NCBI GenBank assembly: GCA_021527695.1
Contig: JAKFAO010000012.1
Location: 124,001-188,000, forward strand
DNA: 64,000 nt
DNA from: Naematelia aurantialba
Lineage: Eukaryota > Basidiomycota > Tremellomycetes > Tremellales > Naemateliaceae
Direction: 5' to 3'
Shown here: piece after piece, positions 1-12,446 of the stretch
Position numbering within the stretch: position 1 is the first letter of the stretch
How the letters are laid out: the number at the start of each line of letters is the position of its first letter
Program-made: the position numbers and the translations under genes
The notes under the pieces: generated by a model
The model's input: the letters and a program-made list of their open reading frames with translations, nothing else
The model's database searches: none
What the model was told of the DNA's origin: nothing

Positions 1-128
1 GCACGTTTGATACATGAGAGGAAATGTCCGTTTGTCTTACAACCCAAGTGTGTCCGCGCAAGGCGGTACTGTCCATTGTCCAAGCACATCGTAACCCTAC
101 CAAGGGGTCATGTGCTCCTGCATGCAGG

Positions 129-2090
129 TTATACCCAAAGGCCGAGACCAAGCACTAGCAGCGCTGTCAGGCGAGACACGGACGCCCCCAAGGTCCTGCT
201 TCCTGCGCCGGTTTGCGAAGCGGAAGCGGCGCCGGTCGATGCGGACCCCAATGCGGATCTGGAAGACGAGGCCAGGGCTGTGGCGAACTTCGACGCACTC
301 GGGGTAGAAGTTGGGGACCCGCTCGATCTGGATGTCGTCGTATTTGATGCAGAGATGGTGCTGCTCACGACAGCTGATGGGGAGCCAGAGGACGAAGCAG
401 AGGTAGACGGGGCCGTGTTCACCGAGGTCGTGCTGGCTGCTGAAGGTATCGTGCTGGCTGCTGACGATGTCGTGCTGGCGGCGGAAGACGTCGTGCTGGC
501 CGCTGAAGACGCCGTGCTGCCTTTGGAAGAGCTGGACACGCTGGATGACGAGGCGGCCGTCGCGGCCGCAGCTAGGTTGATCGATCCGCCCCCGATGGAA
601 GAGTAGGTCGAGCATCCCCACGTCGCTGCTGCAGGGTGGGGCGCCGGGGTCGACGCTGCGCCCTGCGTGAACGTCGTGCCCCCGTAGACGCCGGGTTCCT
701 CATCGGTCGGGTCGCCCAAGCAGTCTGTGAAACTGCCAGCGGACTGATAGGTCAGCACTGCACCGAGTCACGACGAAGTGCCCTCCAGCGACCAGCGCGG
801 CAGAAATGGGCAGGAAAGAATGCCAAAGAGATGGGAGCGAAGGTCAACAATACTAACCGAGTCACCTGGAATAGTAAAGTCGCAGCTGAGAGTATCGTAG
901 ATATGCTGACAGTACCCCGCAGCGTCTGAGACCCGTCAGTCAGCCACGCGAAGGCGAGGTCACAGAAATTTGCAGGCCTAGGAAACCTCGAGTCACAGCA
1001 GAAGACAGACGGTGTACTCACTCGGTCCGTCCCTGCACGCTCTGATGCAAAAGTCATACGAGCTGATGAAACTCGTCCACTCGTGGGTCTGCTCGTATGC
1101 CCCGCTGAATGCGTTGGTGAAGACCAAACCGCCTGAATCGGATCAGCCTCTCGACGTGTACCCCCATCGTGCTGCAGCCTCTCGAGGTGGCCGGCGCTGC
1201 GTACATACCTTGTGGATTACCAAGGCCAGTCCACGAGTGCGGCTACATGCCAATGTCAGCTACGCTCTGCGATAGAGGAGTGTCTGAAGAGAAAGGCAAA
1301 GTAGGCAAAGGGAAAGAGAAAGAGAGAGGGAAAGAGAGACGAAGAAACAGGTGGAAGGGATAGAGAAGAAGACAGCAAGAATGCTGAGCGTGAATGCCAA
1401 ACTACTCACGTCAAGCTCGCCGCCGTCGTCCCCGGCCGGAATGAGCAGGCTCGTCATATCGCCCACTCCGTTGACCTGCACATAGCTGACCTTGTCGCTT
1501 TCGACCTTGACAAAGTGCGCGCCGGTGATAGTGCCGGCTGGGATGATGCGCGTGCCATAGCCGTCGTTGAGGCAGTAGCTGGGTCGTCAGCGGCTGATCT
1601 GGATTCGTCCGTAGAATTCTGATATTCTGTGCTGGCCCCGGAAGCAGCAGTATGGAACTTGTAGCTCTAGACCTAGCAGTATGGAATGTTTGACCCTGCA
1701 GCGTGCAGTATGGAATGTGTAGGGACGAGCGCTCGACGTCTGCGATTGGCTCGTTGGGAGAGATTTGTCACGAAGATGAAAGATCGGAAATCGCACTCAC
1801 GACACGACGACCTGCTCTACATTTCCGATCTTGCTCGTCCCGTCTCCCTCGTCCGAGGTGGTCGCTGGCGGGCCCCAGAGACAAAAGTCGTCGACCGAGT
1901 TGACAAAGACATTCTGGCACTCTGAGGACTGGGACGACGACGTCCCGCAGGCGTTGGTGCCCGACTGTCCCTCCTGCGACTCGTCGGGCAGCGAGCCGAC
2001 AGTGTACGTCGCGGTATATTGGCCCGATACGACCGCCAGCACCGGCAGCGCTCCGAAGAGCGCACTGCGAGGGCCGAGCGGGGACCTCAT
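129..2090 (-). CDS. Secreted GPI-type Ser/Thr-rich glycoprotein, macrophage-activating-glycoprotein-like
   Basis: Six exons (2090-1801, 1578-1410, 1242-1209, 1132-1022, 925-866, 757-129) give 430 residues in frame. The N-terminus is a signal peptide ending near AVVSGQYTATY. A conserved ectodomain follows with paired cysteines and the motifs VDDFCLWGP, EQTHEWTSF, CIRACRDG and GYCQHIYD. From about residue 270 the chain becomes a Ser/Ala/Thr-rich stalk with SSAASTT repeats. It ends in a short hydrophobic tail (LTALLVLGLGLWV) typical of GPI attachment, so the protein should be at the plasma membrane or in the wall. The ectodomain matches my memory of the basidiomycete family annotated in Cryptococcus as macrophage activating glycoprotein; the molecular role there is not known. 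A TATA-like box lies about 180 bp upstream. Family membership is likely; the function is open. Confidence 0.75.
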
Positions 2091-2269
2091 CTTGTCTCTG
2101 GCGGATGCGGTGTGTTGCCTGCTCCTGCTGTTCCTGCTATCTGAACAAAGGTGGGAGGACAAGCGTAACGTTCGTGCTGAGAATACAAAGGGGATCCCGA
2201 GGAAGAGAACGTCGCAGCAGTAGACGGTCAGAGGATAGATCGCTCAGAGAGCCCGTGTCCGAGATAGCG

Positions 2270-2276
2270 TTATATA
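2270..2276 (-). promoter_or_regulatory. TATA-like box upstream of the GPI glycoprotein gene
   Basis: TATATAA on the minus strand, about 180 bp before the ATG at 2090. The 1 kb between 2091 and 3100 separates two divergent genes, and I see no coding sequence in it. Confidence 0.4.
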
Positions 2277-2970
2277 CCAACCGCGGATTGGGTGTGTTTA
2301 TGCCTCTGGCAAAGCATCCGGGCAGCCAGATATTGTCCGATGGGTCATATCGCTCATCCGCAGAGTGTGCCAAGCATACATCTGCCCAACACCTACTAAC
2401 GTGAACATTCAAGCAATCGTGTGCAAAGTGTTGTGTCCATCGGGAATGGAAAACTATTCACTGTCCCAACCCACGCCCCCTGTCAGGCACAAATGGTTTC
2501 AACAAAACAGGGTGATGGTTCCCGAGGGCGGCGACCGCCGAGTGGTGCCGCTTCTGCGGATGCAAACACCTGGATGTATTCTCTCGAGTAGGGCAAGAGA
2601 TGCAGGTGCGATACCGCCTCATCGCGTGGTCTCACTCCCAAAGTAAGGCTGTGGGCATCCACCCACCCGAGTAACATGGGTGGCTCCAATACATAGCACG
2701 GCCGCACCACCGGTTTCAGAGCACCGTACAGCTTGCATGGGTGCGAGCTCTTGAATTGGCGTAGATAATGGGTTGCCACTGCTGCTGACGTTTCTCCACG
2801 AGGAAGTGACGTGGTGCCGAGCCGACCACAAAAACGTATCAGGCACACGCAATCCTGGCGCGGATAGCAACTCGCCGTTTCCGTTCCCTCCACTCGTCTT
2901 CATCACCCCAAACTCCAACCTCCACCCGCCTCCACCCCCTCGAGGCGCTGACTCCGCGTCTTCCGCGATG

Positions 2971-2979
2971 TATATAAAG
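2971..2979 (+). promoter_or_regulatory. TATA box of the dehydrogenase gene
   Basis: TATATAAAG lies about 125 bp before the ATG at 3101, in the divergent promoter region shared with the glycoprotein gene. Confidence 0.5.
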
Positions 2980-3100
2980 TAAGCCCTCCTGGGCATGTGG
3001 AATGGATTTATACCACCTCGACCACGTCACTCGACTTGCAGCACACATTCGCAAGCCACAAGCAAGTCTGCGCTTTACTTGCTGATAAAAAAATATCACT

Positions 3101-4728
3101 ATGCCCAGCGTACTCATCACTGGTATCACCGGCTTCGTTGGTCTCCCTCCTCCTTCTCGTCCTCTGCGATGACACTAAACAGCTGGCGCCTCACGTCGCT
3201 CTGAGCTTCCTGACGCGCGGCTGGACGGTCCGCGGCACGCTCCGCTCACCGTCCAAGAAGGCCGCTGTGGAAGATACCGTCCTGGGCCCGTACATCGCTT
3301 CGGGCCAACTAGAGCTGGTCGTCACTGGGCCGCTCGAGTCAGGCGACTACGCCGAAGCGATAGCAGGTGTAGACGCCGTCGTCCACACTGCTAGCCCTGT
3401 CGAATTCGGCGACGAAGACTTTGAGACGACCCATCTCGCCCCAGCGCTGAACGGGACCAAGGGCGTCCTGGAAGCGGCTGCAAAGGAAGAAAGCATCAAG
3501 GCTGTCGTCTACACCAGTACCTATGGTAAGTCCGACACGAGGCATCACAACTCACACACAGGCGCTGTGGGATACCACCGAACTGCCCCGTGGGACCAGG
3601 CCGGAAAGGTCATCACGGAAGAAGACTGGAATCCGTACACTCGTGAGGAACTCGACGAGATCGCCAAGACCGGCCACGATCCGTGAGTAGAATCCCATCT
3701 TGCCTTGCATTTGAGCCTCCATCCATCGGTAACTGCCTTCTCCAACTGGTCTCTTATTACTTTTTCGAGTAGATCTTGTCGAGGAGCTCTGGTCGAGGAG
3801 CGGACAGCTCGGTTCCTGTGACGGGACGGCGGCTAAGCCACCGTAGCGAGAAAAACTTCTACACCCCCGGCGTGCTCTTCTACATGGGCGCCAAAAAGTA
3901 CGCCGAGCTGGCTGCGTGGCAAGTCAAGGAGACCAGTGGCGCAAAGTGGTCGCTGGCCGTGATGAACCCGACGATGATCTTTGGCCCGCCGATCCAGCCT
4001 CAGACCTCGTTGTCCCAGGGCGGAATGTCGACCGAGGTGCTTTATGCTCTGTTGAGCGGAGTGGACAAGCCCATATCACCGGCTTATTTCCCTTACTATG
4101 TTGATGTGAGCGTGTTCCTTCCTCCTTCCTCCCTTCTCCCTCCTCACTTCCTTCCTTCCTCTCTTGCCTTCACTCGCACTCCTGTCGCCGGCTCGGTTCT
4201 CGCTGCTGTTGGAACATAGCAGATCTGACGGGACCAGGTCCGAGATTGTGCCGAGGCACACTACCAGGCCGTCGTCAGGCAGGCCACTGGACGTTTCAAC
4301 CTCGCCGCAAGCGGTAAGTCTCTTCTGCCACCATTCATTCCCATGTTTCCAACACCCCGCGTAGTATCCACTGCTCCCTCTCCAGACCGTGTCTTGCGTG
4401 TGGAGCAACGCTAATCGATGGCTAAGCATACGACTTCCAGCAGATTGCCGACAAACTGCGCGAGATCTATCCCAACGAAGCGCACCGGATCTGTAAAGGT
4501 ACGCCGGGCAAGTACGCTTTCCAAGACCCAGGCGTGTACACGCTCGACACGACGCGCTCAAAGGAGATCCTGGGCCTCAAGTGTCAGTGCTTGTTTCTCT
4601 TTGCCTTCGCGATCTTCTCATGAGGATTGTGGCCAGATGCTGATTGACACGCAGACCGATCTTTGGACGAGACTATCAAGGACACGTATGAGCGCTTCTT
4701 TGAGCTCGAGGCAGCTGGTCTCAAGTGA
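3101..4728 (+). CDS. NAD(P)-dependent extended SDR (Gre2 / cinnamoyl-CoA reductase / dihydroflavonol-reductase-like)
   Basis: Seven exons (3101-3136, 3183-3525, 3562-3682, 3847-4105, 4238-4313, 4427-4582, 4655-4728) join in frame to 354 residues, the normal size for the family. The N-terminus MPSVLITGITGFLAPHVA is the glycine-rich Rossmann nucleotide-binding loop, restored only if the first intron begins at 3137. DAVVHTASP is the typical strand 4 region. TSTYGAVGY and FYTPGVLFYMGAKKYAE supply the catalytic Ser/Tyr/Lys region (the YxxxK-type motif reads YMGAK). Such enzymes reduce aldehydes or ketones such as methylglyoxal, or cinnamoyl-type substrates; the exact substrate cannot be read. The gene runs convergent to a Zn2Cys6 regulator 240 bp away. 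A cytosolic location is inferred. Confidence 0.85.
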
Positions 4729-4968
4729 TGGTACAGTATGGAGACTGCAGAGTCACACGTGTCGTTTGCGGCAGGTGGAGTGGAGAGTTATATTCAAGCT
4801 GGTTGAACGGATTCAGCCTTATAGCCTAGTGGATATTTAGTCGTCCGTTCAGTCGAAGAGTACCGTGCGAGTACACTTGTGGAGCCGGCAGTCGCTTGTG
4901 GAGCCAGCAGAGCTCGACCCAAAGTGTTGTGATAAGGCCAGACACATCGCATGTCAACCTTGCATACA

Positions 4969-7317
4969 TCACGATGCGAGATCCTGCTGTGGCGACACCT
5001 GATCCGGTATGAACTGGATAAACTGGACTCTTGAGAACTACGCAGAGGAGCGTGAGCGAAGCCTGCTACGGCAGTGCACGCCGCACTCGACTCACCATGT
5101 TCCACCACTCCCACATGTGGGCGCCCATGGCCTCGGGGCTGTCGGTACATGCCAGCAACGAGAGGATGACACGGAGCACCTTGCCTCGCTGCGAAGCTCG
5201 TCATCAGTATACGCTCTCTGTCGGGAGTGAAACGGTGGGAAAGCAGATAGCGGTAGCAAGAGGACGCACCATGGCTTCGCCATTACTAGCCACGTCTTCC
5301 ATGGAGATGCTGGACATGAGCTTTGCACGGACAGGATCCGTACTTGGACAAAGTATCAAATGCCTTTTTGGCTATTCTCTCTTTCTCTTCTCGCAGCGTA
5401 TCGCCGGGCGACAGGATGGTCGTAAAGTCCATCTGGGGTCAGCTCTGCCATTCGAGGCACCCACCAATGCAAACTCTGCACAGAGGGCCGTGATGTGGAT
5501 ATTTGCCTTTTGGATCCCGCAGAACGCCTCCTCTGCGCCCCTGCCTCGTACAGGTGGCCCCTCGCAGAGCGCTTCGGGCAGACCATCGAGTATCTTGCGA
5601 AGCCGGCTCGTTGCTCCGCGCACCCAGTCGAGCAGCGCGTCGGCCGACGGGCTCGCCTCTCGGTCGTTGAGCCATGTGCGGTGTCGGACCTGACACTGGC
5701 CCAGAATCTGGAAGAGCTTGACGTTGACGTTGAACCCCGTCATGTGGCTGATGGTCCCTGCGGGCTGCATGCCGATCGACGAGTGCGTCAGGTACTCGTC
5801 GTCCACCTCGAGAGGGAGCGGAGGCGTGCCCTCGAAATCATGCAGCATGAGCGGATTACCGTTCGGCGCGTTGGTCCTGCCGTCAGCTCGCTCGCAGGGC
5901 CGCTCACTTGTCGGTACAGTACACCTGCCAGTACAGCCGGCGGCACAGCTCGACGTCCAGGGACGAGCCCGCGATGCTCGACGCGGGCTTGTTCAGCTCG
6001 AGCGCGTAGACGAGTCGAGTCGCCTCACTGCTCAGGATCGACGACAGCGGCCCATTGGGCGTCGTCGCATAGCTCGAGACAAGGTCACTGTTGTTAGCCT
6101 GACAGACAGGCCGACTCACAGAAACACGGACGCCGCGAGGACGAGCGACGGCTGGGCCTGGTACCGTATTTGAACGGTCCGAGAGGCCATCTGGCACTGA
6201 TACACCAACGACACGAGCTCCTTTCGCGTCATATCGGGATTCTGCAGCGTTGCGGGAATTTGGCATATCCTATCAGTCAGCGCCCGCTTTGACTGCCGCT
6301 TACGTATAAGTCACTACAGTCCCAGGTCAGCAGGGATACGGAATGAAGAGGACACAGGGGACGTACTGAGGCTAAACAGCAACCCCCTGAACACCTCGTC
6401 CGCCTTGTCCCGCCTGTGCAACACGTCCTGGGCGAACGTTGGTCGGTGGATGAGCGGGACGAGCGAGTGCTGATGCTTCATGAAGAGCGAGACGTAGCGG
6501 CAGACCTCGGACCACGAAGCGATCGTCTCGATCTGTGGGATCACAGAGGTGACCAGGGTCTGTTCCGGGGGCAGGATGGATGGGGAGAAGAGGGGATGCG
6601 GCGGCAGGGCGAAGTCGAGGGCGGGCGGGCGTGAAGGGTCTTCAGCGGGGAAGGTGGATGCGGCGGCGAGGGGCGATGAATCGAGCACATCTTGTGCTGG
6701 TCGTCCTGGTGTGCCCTCGCGCGATACGGTCCTCGACCATCCTGGGCCCAGAGTCTCCGTAGACCCATTGTGTGGCGTCTGCAGTGCCGAGGTGAAGGCG
6801 GATCTCGCCGTCCCGAAGAGGCTGTCGACGGCGGGCCCATCGCGCGGGAAGTCAAAGTTGAACGGGTGGTTCGGGTACTCGTCGTCGCGGCGCTCAGCGG
6901 GCGGTGGACTACGGACCGACGACGTGGTGGACTCTGCGCGCTCTCGCCCCGAGCCCGACGTGTGACTGAAGCCCATCAGAACCGAGCTGACCGGCTACGT
7001 ACATGCTCGGCCGGCCAGGCTTCTTGAAGCGGTACTCGTATCGACACTGCTCTTTGCGCCGAAAGCATCTGCGGCAGGGCACAATGTCGAATTGCAGGCG
7101 CGCCGCCGCGAGTTCCGGCGAGGATAAGGGATCGCATCGGACCTATCATGGACACATCGGTCAGTTGATAAATTCTAGGACACCGCCAGACGGAGGCACA
7201 ACTACACGGCCAACGCACTTTTTGGCGCCGGCAGCGATCGCATGTCTCTGTCGGAGACGCTTTGTACGCCGCCGGGGCTGTCGAGGACGACGACGACGAC
7301 CCGATAGACGGTATCAT
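4969..7317 (-). CDS. Zn2Cys6 fungal transcription factor with fungal-specific TF domain
   Basis: The first exon (7317-7219) carries CDRCRRQK and the second (7142-7003) completes the binuclear cluster: CDRCRRQKVRC, a 19-residue loop, then CRRCFRRKEQC. That loop is longer than usual. Exon 3 (6965-6367) is a Ser/Pro-rich linker followed by the start of the fungal_trans domain (SLVPLIHRPTF). A 10-nt microexon (6313-6304) and a 34-bp intron lead to TICQIPATLQNPDM. Later parts read LELNKPASS, ELCRRLYWQVYCTDK and PLPLEVDDEYL, the classic middle homology region. The last exon (5037-4969) ends QQDLAS. The protein should be a nuclear DNA-binding activator or repressor; its targets are unknown. The adjacent, convergent dehydrogenase is a possible but unproven target. 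Confidence 0.85.
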
Positions 7318-7527
7318 GGTGACTTGAACGTGGTTTGGACGCAAGAGAATCGGCGAGTTGTTGATTTGGGGAAACCCGCGGGGCCACCGGCGCATCGGCA
7401 GGTTAATCACACTCGACACGTGGCGGTGTGGCAGCTGAACGTGCATCTTGTGCTATTCTCTGCCCTGCATACAGTCATACCGAGGTCTCTCCGCACAGCA
7501 AATACAAGGTAGACATTGCTAGGTTCC

Positions 7528-8960
7528 CTATCGCAGGTGCTGGGCAGCTCCCAGCAAATTGGTAGACGGGGGGTCCCAATCATCCTTGGATGTAAACAGA
7601 GTTCCCAAAGTATGTGTGAGGGACCGCATCGCCCTCTCCCGGAGCGTCAAGTCGCTGGGGGGTGCCCAGTAACTAGGTTTTGGTATATAAGCTAAACCGC
7701 TTTCTGGTGATGCACATCCCGGCTCACTCTTTGGTGGCGGAATAAGGGGGCGCTGCAATTCTGTCAGCCAGATAGTTTGGCAGTGCCCTAGAAAGTCTCA
7801 CCTGTTGGCCGACAACACCTGCAGGGCACTCCTCTGTGGGGATACGTGGATCTGCCCTCGAAAGCGACCTGTTCCTTGATTCTTGCCGCCGTTTCGCCCC
7901 AGGCGCTGCCGTCAGTGCCTCCTCCCGACTTTGAGGTATGATCTCTCATCAGCACGTCCACATGAGCGAGTATTTCAGTCTGAATGGGGTCCGGCCACGG
8001 CTGGTTTGATACTTCTGAACCCCTATGAGGAGTAGAGGGAACAGAGGACGTTCGCGCGAGGGCATCGCACATGCGCAGCCGAGTTTCCGGGGAACGAAGG
8101 AGCGCCGGGAACATCTTGGTAACTAGTGACTTGCCTGATGCAACCACGTGTGGCCAGTTCACCCGCAGACACGAATCGATGTTGAGCTCAACAATGAGCT
8201 CCGAGGTGCCCAGGCTGAGCGGGCCTTGTCGTCCGTATAGATCGGGAATTTCGAGCTGGTCAACGTGAGTGGCCTGATTCACCCCATGCAGTGTCACCTC
8301 TCGCAGGCTTTGGCTGTTCCGCATCGCCTCCGTGTAGAGTTTGGATTGGACGCTTCCATAGGTCGGCTGAAGGCAAACACTGACGAGGCGGTCTGCCGCG
8401 CGGAACAGCTCGTTGAGATATGTTTGAACGTTTTGGACCTGCATACCTTTCGTGAGCAAGATGCTCATCGACAACGTTCGCAGATTTCCCGCCATTCCAG
8501 GTGGATAGGTCTGGTGCATTGAGATCCCCAGTTTTGCTGTCTTAGTGTACAAGTGGAGAGACCGCGTAAGGGTCCGTACGTCTACCGGCGGTCGCCCCAT
8601 GACCTTATGAGTCGACCGATCATCACGCTCTAAGAGTCCAACGGATAGGTGCCTCCAGGGCGTTGTCCATAACGTCTCGTCAAATGCCTTACAGCTCAGA
8701 CGTAGAGCGCGAAAGGTTTCTGTTCGAGTTGTATCATCGAATTCTTCATCGATCAAGTCGAAGATTTCGAGCCAGGCAGGGAGCTTGAGTTGTGTTGAGT
8801 TGGAAACGACCCCCTCCTGTGGTGAGGATCGATGGGACATTGTCAGAGCTTTTGAACCCCACCTCGTGGATGTGCGGACCTTGGAAAGTGTGCGTACGGC
8901 CAGCGAATGAGAGCCGCTGTTTCCAGCGTCTGACTCGTGACGTTTAGAGATCCGACTCAT
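7528..8960 (-). CDS. F-box-like protein, tandem paralogue 1
   Basis: Two exons (8960-7802 and 7760-7528) give 463 residues in frame; a second possible start lies at 8840 (MSHRSSPQ). Near the N-terminus LPAWLEIFDLIDEEFDDTTRTETFRALRLSCKAF resembles an F-box. The middle (YLNELFRAADRLVSVCLQPT, SLREVTLHGVN) reads like degenerate leucine-rich repeats. It is clearly related to the next gene upstream (YLENLFERATNLQSVCLQSN at the same place), so the two arose by tandem duplication. F-box proteins normally recruit substrates to SCF ubiquitin ligases; here that is only inferred. The C-terminus (last exon) shows no recognised domain. Confidence 0.6.
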
Positions 8961-9321
8961 TCCCGTGTTGCGAATGACTGGGCAAGGGGACGAACGGGTG
9001 TGGGTTTCTGGGTGTGTTTCTCTTCAATCCAAGTGAAAGGCGGAGGTGTCGTAGGGGGACGCTCAAGTACGCTGATGAAGGCCAGGAGAATCTGTGCTGT
9101 TTCCGCAGTGGGCATTTTCTGCCTGAAGCTTAGGGGTTTATCCTCCATTGAGACTATCACGTACAGAAGGGAACGACTGTCTGGAATGGTCGACTCTCCT
9201 CTGCTGTGGAGTGCGTGTGGGGGCGCACCTCGTCCAAAGACTCCGCTCGACAAAGGGGCTGATTCTGCCACTAGACACTGGCTGCATACGTCTGGCAGTC
9301 AACGATCTACAGGATGGACTC
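8961..9321. other. Intergenic region between the two F-box-like paralogues
   Basis: About 360 bp separates the stop of paralogue 2 from the first possible start of paralogue 1. I see no convincing gene, and no splice pattern that would join the two genes. Confidence 0.5.
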
Positions 9322-10545
9322 TTATGCACAAATCCTCAAGAGGTGTTCACTGGACCGAATTTGATCTTCGTACACCATGCCGGCGTCTGGAATCGATGGG
9401 CGATTATGAGAAACTCCCGTCCAGGAGCAGGGTGCGGGGGTGTTGACCAACCGAATCTGGTTGCGCACCGTCTCCATGTCCGCTTTGCTGATTTGAGAAG
9501 TCGACGCATTTGGCTCAGGACCGGGGAATAAGACTCTCTCCAGGTATTTGTCAGACCACTCCAGGTCCCAAGTTGCGTGTATCCTGGCTACTGTTGGACG
9601 ATATATGGTGAGAGTCCCACCTGGGCTGCTCTTTAGCGGCTCGTACATGCTTTGGACCAAGAGACTTGCCGCCGCGAGAGCTGTGTTGCTGTCGGTTCCC
9701 GGCCACAGTTCGACCCGGTACTCCCAATTTGGAGCGACTGCTTCAGACGATGCACTTTGCCGCGGGTCTTCTGGATCTGGAGTCTTCTTGGGAAAGGGTC
9801 TGGGTAAGTAGTCAGGATGCTGGATGTACTGGTTCATAGGCCGCAGATTATGAATGGTCACAGTCCTCAAGGACCTGCACGATGACAGCACATCCGTCCA
9901 CCATGATGCGTACAGCCCGACAGCCAAGAGCACCGAACCGGGCTCCGTGTTACTTTGAAGACAGACGGACTGTAGATTCGTGGCGCGTTCAAAGAGATTT
10001 TCCAAGTAACCCTGCCAGAACTGGCGGGTTGGGATGTGGATAGTCCCTCGCTGGTTCACCGATACGGATCTGAGCTGCCCTGCGAATTGCAGAGAGTAAT
10101 CCGACGGCCGGAAGTCGTCGCCCATCACAAGGTGGTTTATAAACCTCCGGGGGTCGTCTTCTGTTGCAAAGGAGATCGCTCTCCAGCCCCTGTATGACTC
10201 TCGCGGCAGTTTAAGCGTCTCAAAACGTATCGGGTCGGTGAGAGTGCGAAGACCTCTGCACGTCAGGGCGAGTGCGCTGAAGCTCTACAGCATGGATGAG
10301 CAATGTACCTTGCGGCGACAACACCTGCCTTTGATGCTCGCTCACAGTCCGCATCGTCGTCTATCATTCGCAGTACATGGTTTATCAATTCAGTGGGCAG
10401 AGGCAGACATGGATGAGGTGCCTTCTCCGCTTCCTGGGAGGGGCGGGAACTCATATTAGATTTCAAAGCCTGCATTCCATCAGAGTCGCCGAGCTGCTGC
10501 ACTCACCTGTGAGGAGACCTCAATCACTTCCGGCTTGGACGACAT
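9322..10545 (-). CDS. F-box-like protein, tandem paralogue 2
   Basis: Three exons (10545-10507, 10469-10309, 10282-9322) give 386 residues in frame. The F-box is split by intron 2 and reads LPLPTELINHVLRMIDDD...VVAASFSALALTCRGLRTLTDPIRFETLKL, which fits the F-box consensus. The rest holds irregular Leu-rich strands (LRSVSVN, LQSVCLQSN, LRTVTIHNL). A Pro-rich loop (PKKTPDPEDP) lies in the middle. The start at 10545 (MSSKPEVIEV) is chosen because the short first exon splices cleanly into the F-box. A role as an SCF substrate receptor is inferred from the domain only. Confidence 0.65.
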
Positions 10546-11240
10546 TTCCAACAATCGTTTTGATGTTGTGAGGAGTCAGAGGGTAGAGAAGTGATAGAAT
10601 GCAAGGTCAAATACCGTAAACGAGTTGCACCCTCCACGGTGAACTGAATGAGAAGACCAGCAGGAAAGGACGGCTCACGGACGGAGTTAGGCGTATTACG
10701 TACATGTATACGTGACTTCCCCAGTCAGACAGGACGACCGTGAAGACATCGGGGGCTGTGCTGACTCGTTTTGGAAGAGTGATTCACTTCCAATCACTTG
10801 TCGCTCTGCAGTTATTCATCTCCTGGCGCTTCAGTCGTCTGTACTGTATGACAGAATTGAGCGCACGTACCCGTCCTTGGTGGCGAATCTGGTGGTTCTC
10901 CTTCCGCTTCTTGCTCGAGAAGCTCGCTTTACGTGAAGGAAGGGACCCATACAAGAGCCTATCCATTCAATAGTCCCGACCATCAAAGATATGCATACGA
11001 TCGTGAAACAGAGTTTTCCCGGCATCTATTGAACCGCCCTTCCACCGAGCGCCTCTTGCGCCTCTTGCAGACGGCAACGCTGACCTCACACTTCTACAAC
11101 CTGATCCTCAGCTCCTTTGGTGTTGGGGATGGGGAACGCAAAGGCCCCCGTCCAGGAATACGGTGCAGTGCTCTACGGGGCTTCCTGCAGTTAATCATAT
11201 TTTCGGTTGATAATATCTTCGACACTCACAGTACTTGAAC
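10546..11240. other. Divergent intergenic region
   Basis: About 700 bp between divergent genes. I see no convincing coding exon, RNA gene or repeat here. Confidence 0.5.
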
Positions 11241-12224
11241 ATGTCTGTGAACGAATCGCCATTACCACTCACCACTTCCCCGCTCGACTCGATGAGCGAA
11301 GAGACGTGGGAGGAGCTGCGAGACGTTCTTCAGGCGTACAGCTTCTACACTTCAATATGGCGCACTGAGATCTGCGAAGCCAATAGAAGTGCTCGCATAA
11401 GGCTGATAAGTGCGATCGGAGACGCCGTCGAGTCAGAAGCTCATGCTCCGGGTCCCGAAGCATCAGGCTCGGATCAGGGGGGCTCTGCGGCTCATTTGGA
11501 ACCTTTGTGGAACGAATGGGGCCATCATGTTGGCCTCTCCAGGGCCTCGCCACACTTCATGGCTCGTATGATGCTGGAGAGTGATCGCTCGGCGATACCG
11601 CAAACAGCTATCGACTCCGTGGGCTGGGACGCCATTTACCACCACCGGTATTTAGAACGAGATCCCGGCCGGCATGTCCGCGCCCACCACTCTGTTGTGT
11701 CTACGGTGGCACACCTGCTCAGCCCTTACATGACGCTCGGAGAGTAAGTTTGTTCTACATGTCAACGTATCGAAGAAGAACCGGAAGCTGACTGGTCTAC
11801 CAGGAGGGCGGACGCCGAGCAGTTCGAGCTGTACGACATCTACACGCACACGGAGCTGAGCGCGCTACAGATGGCACTCGGTAGATTAACAACCTCCATT
11901 GGCAAGTGGGATGCGGAAACAGAAGGAAAGATGCAAACCATCTTGTGCGCTACATCCCTCTCATCAGTAGACCAGGGGAGCCTCGAGTTCATTCTGAACG
12001 CAAGCCGTGGTATAGTGGAGGAGATCACACAGGTAGGCAAGGTGAGGGGTCTTGACGGAAGGGAGTCCGAACTGCATCACAGAGCGACGCGGGCCAACAT
12101 CTTGTTGATGAAGACCCTAGGACGCAGTCGGGGACAGTTAGTCCCGGTTGGTGATGGTACTGAGGCTGCGGGCGACACGGCTGAATCTTCTGACGCTACT
12201 GGCGGCTCCACGGAGAGGAGCTAG
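11241..12224 (+). CDS. Orphan hypothetical protein, intact copy of a duplicated gene
   Basis: Two exons (11241-11743, 11804-12224) give 307 residues. I do not recognise the protein. It has no signal peptide or membrane span and looks like a mostly helical, acidic soluble protein (SEETWEELRDVLQAYSFY; WDAIYHHRYLERD; ELSALQMALGRLTTSIGKWD). It ends in a Ser/Thr/Gly-rich tail. The ATG at 11241 sits in GAACATGTCT, a context repeated almost exactly at the decayed copy near 12447. It lies in an accessory island with F-box-like paralogues. Confidence 0.55.
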
Positions 12225-12446
12225 GAGGCAAATCCCCCTCTCGCCTTCTACTCGGAGAGTACTGGAAATGCCTGAAATAGCTCCATGTCTATGTAATGAG
12301 CAAACTCGTAGCTTAGAAACTTCTCCGGCCCTCAAAGTAGAACGCAAGTGCGAGGCGCTTCCAATCTAGTCCGATTAGCAGGTCCATTCCATCCGAGTAG
12401 ATACCTCATCTATTTGGTTCTTCCCCGAAGTGGACCCTACCGGAAC

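Noticed and set aside
5031..6173. Plus-strand open frames across the Zn2Cys6 gene
   Set aside because: They lie opposite the exons of a well-supported transcription factor and have no motifs of their own.
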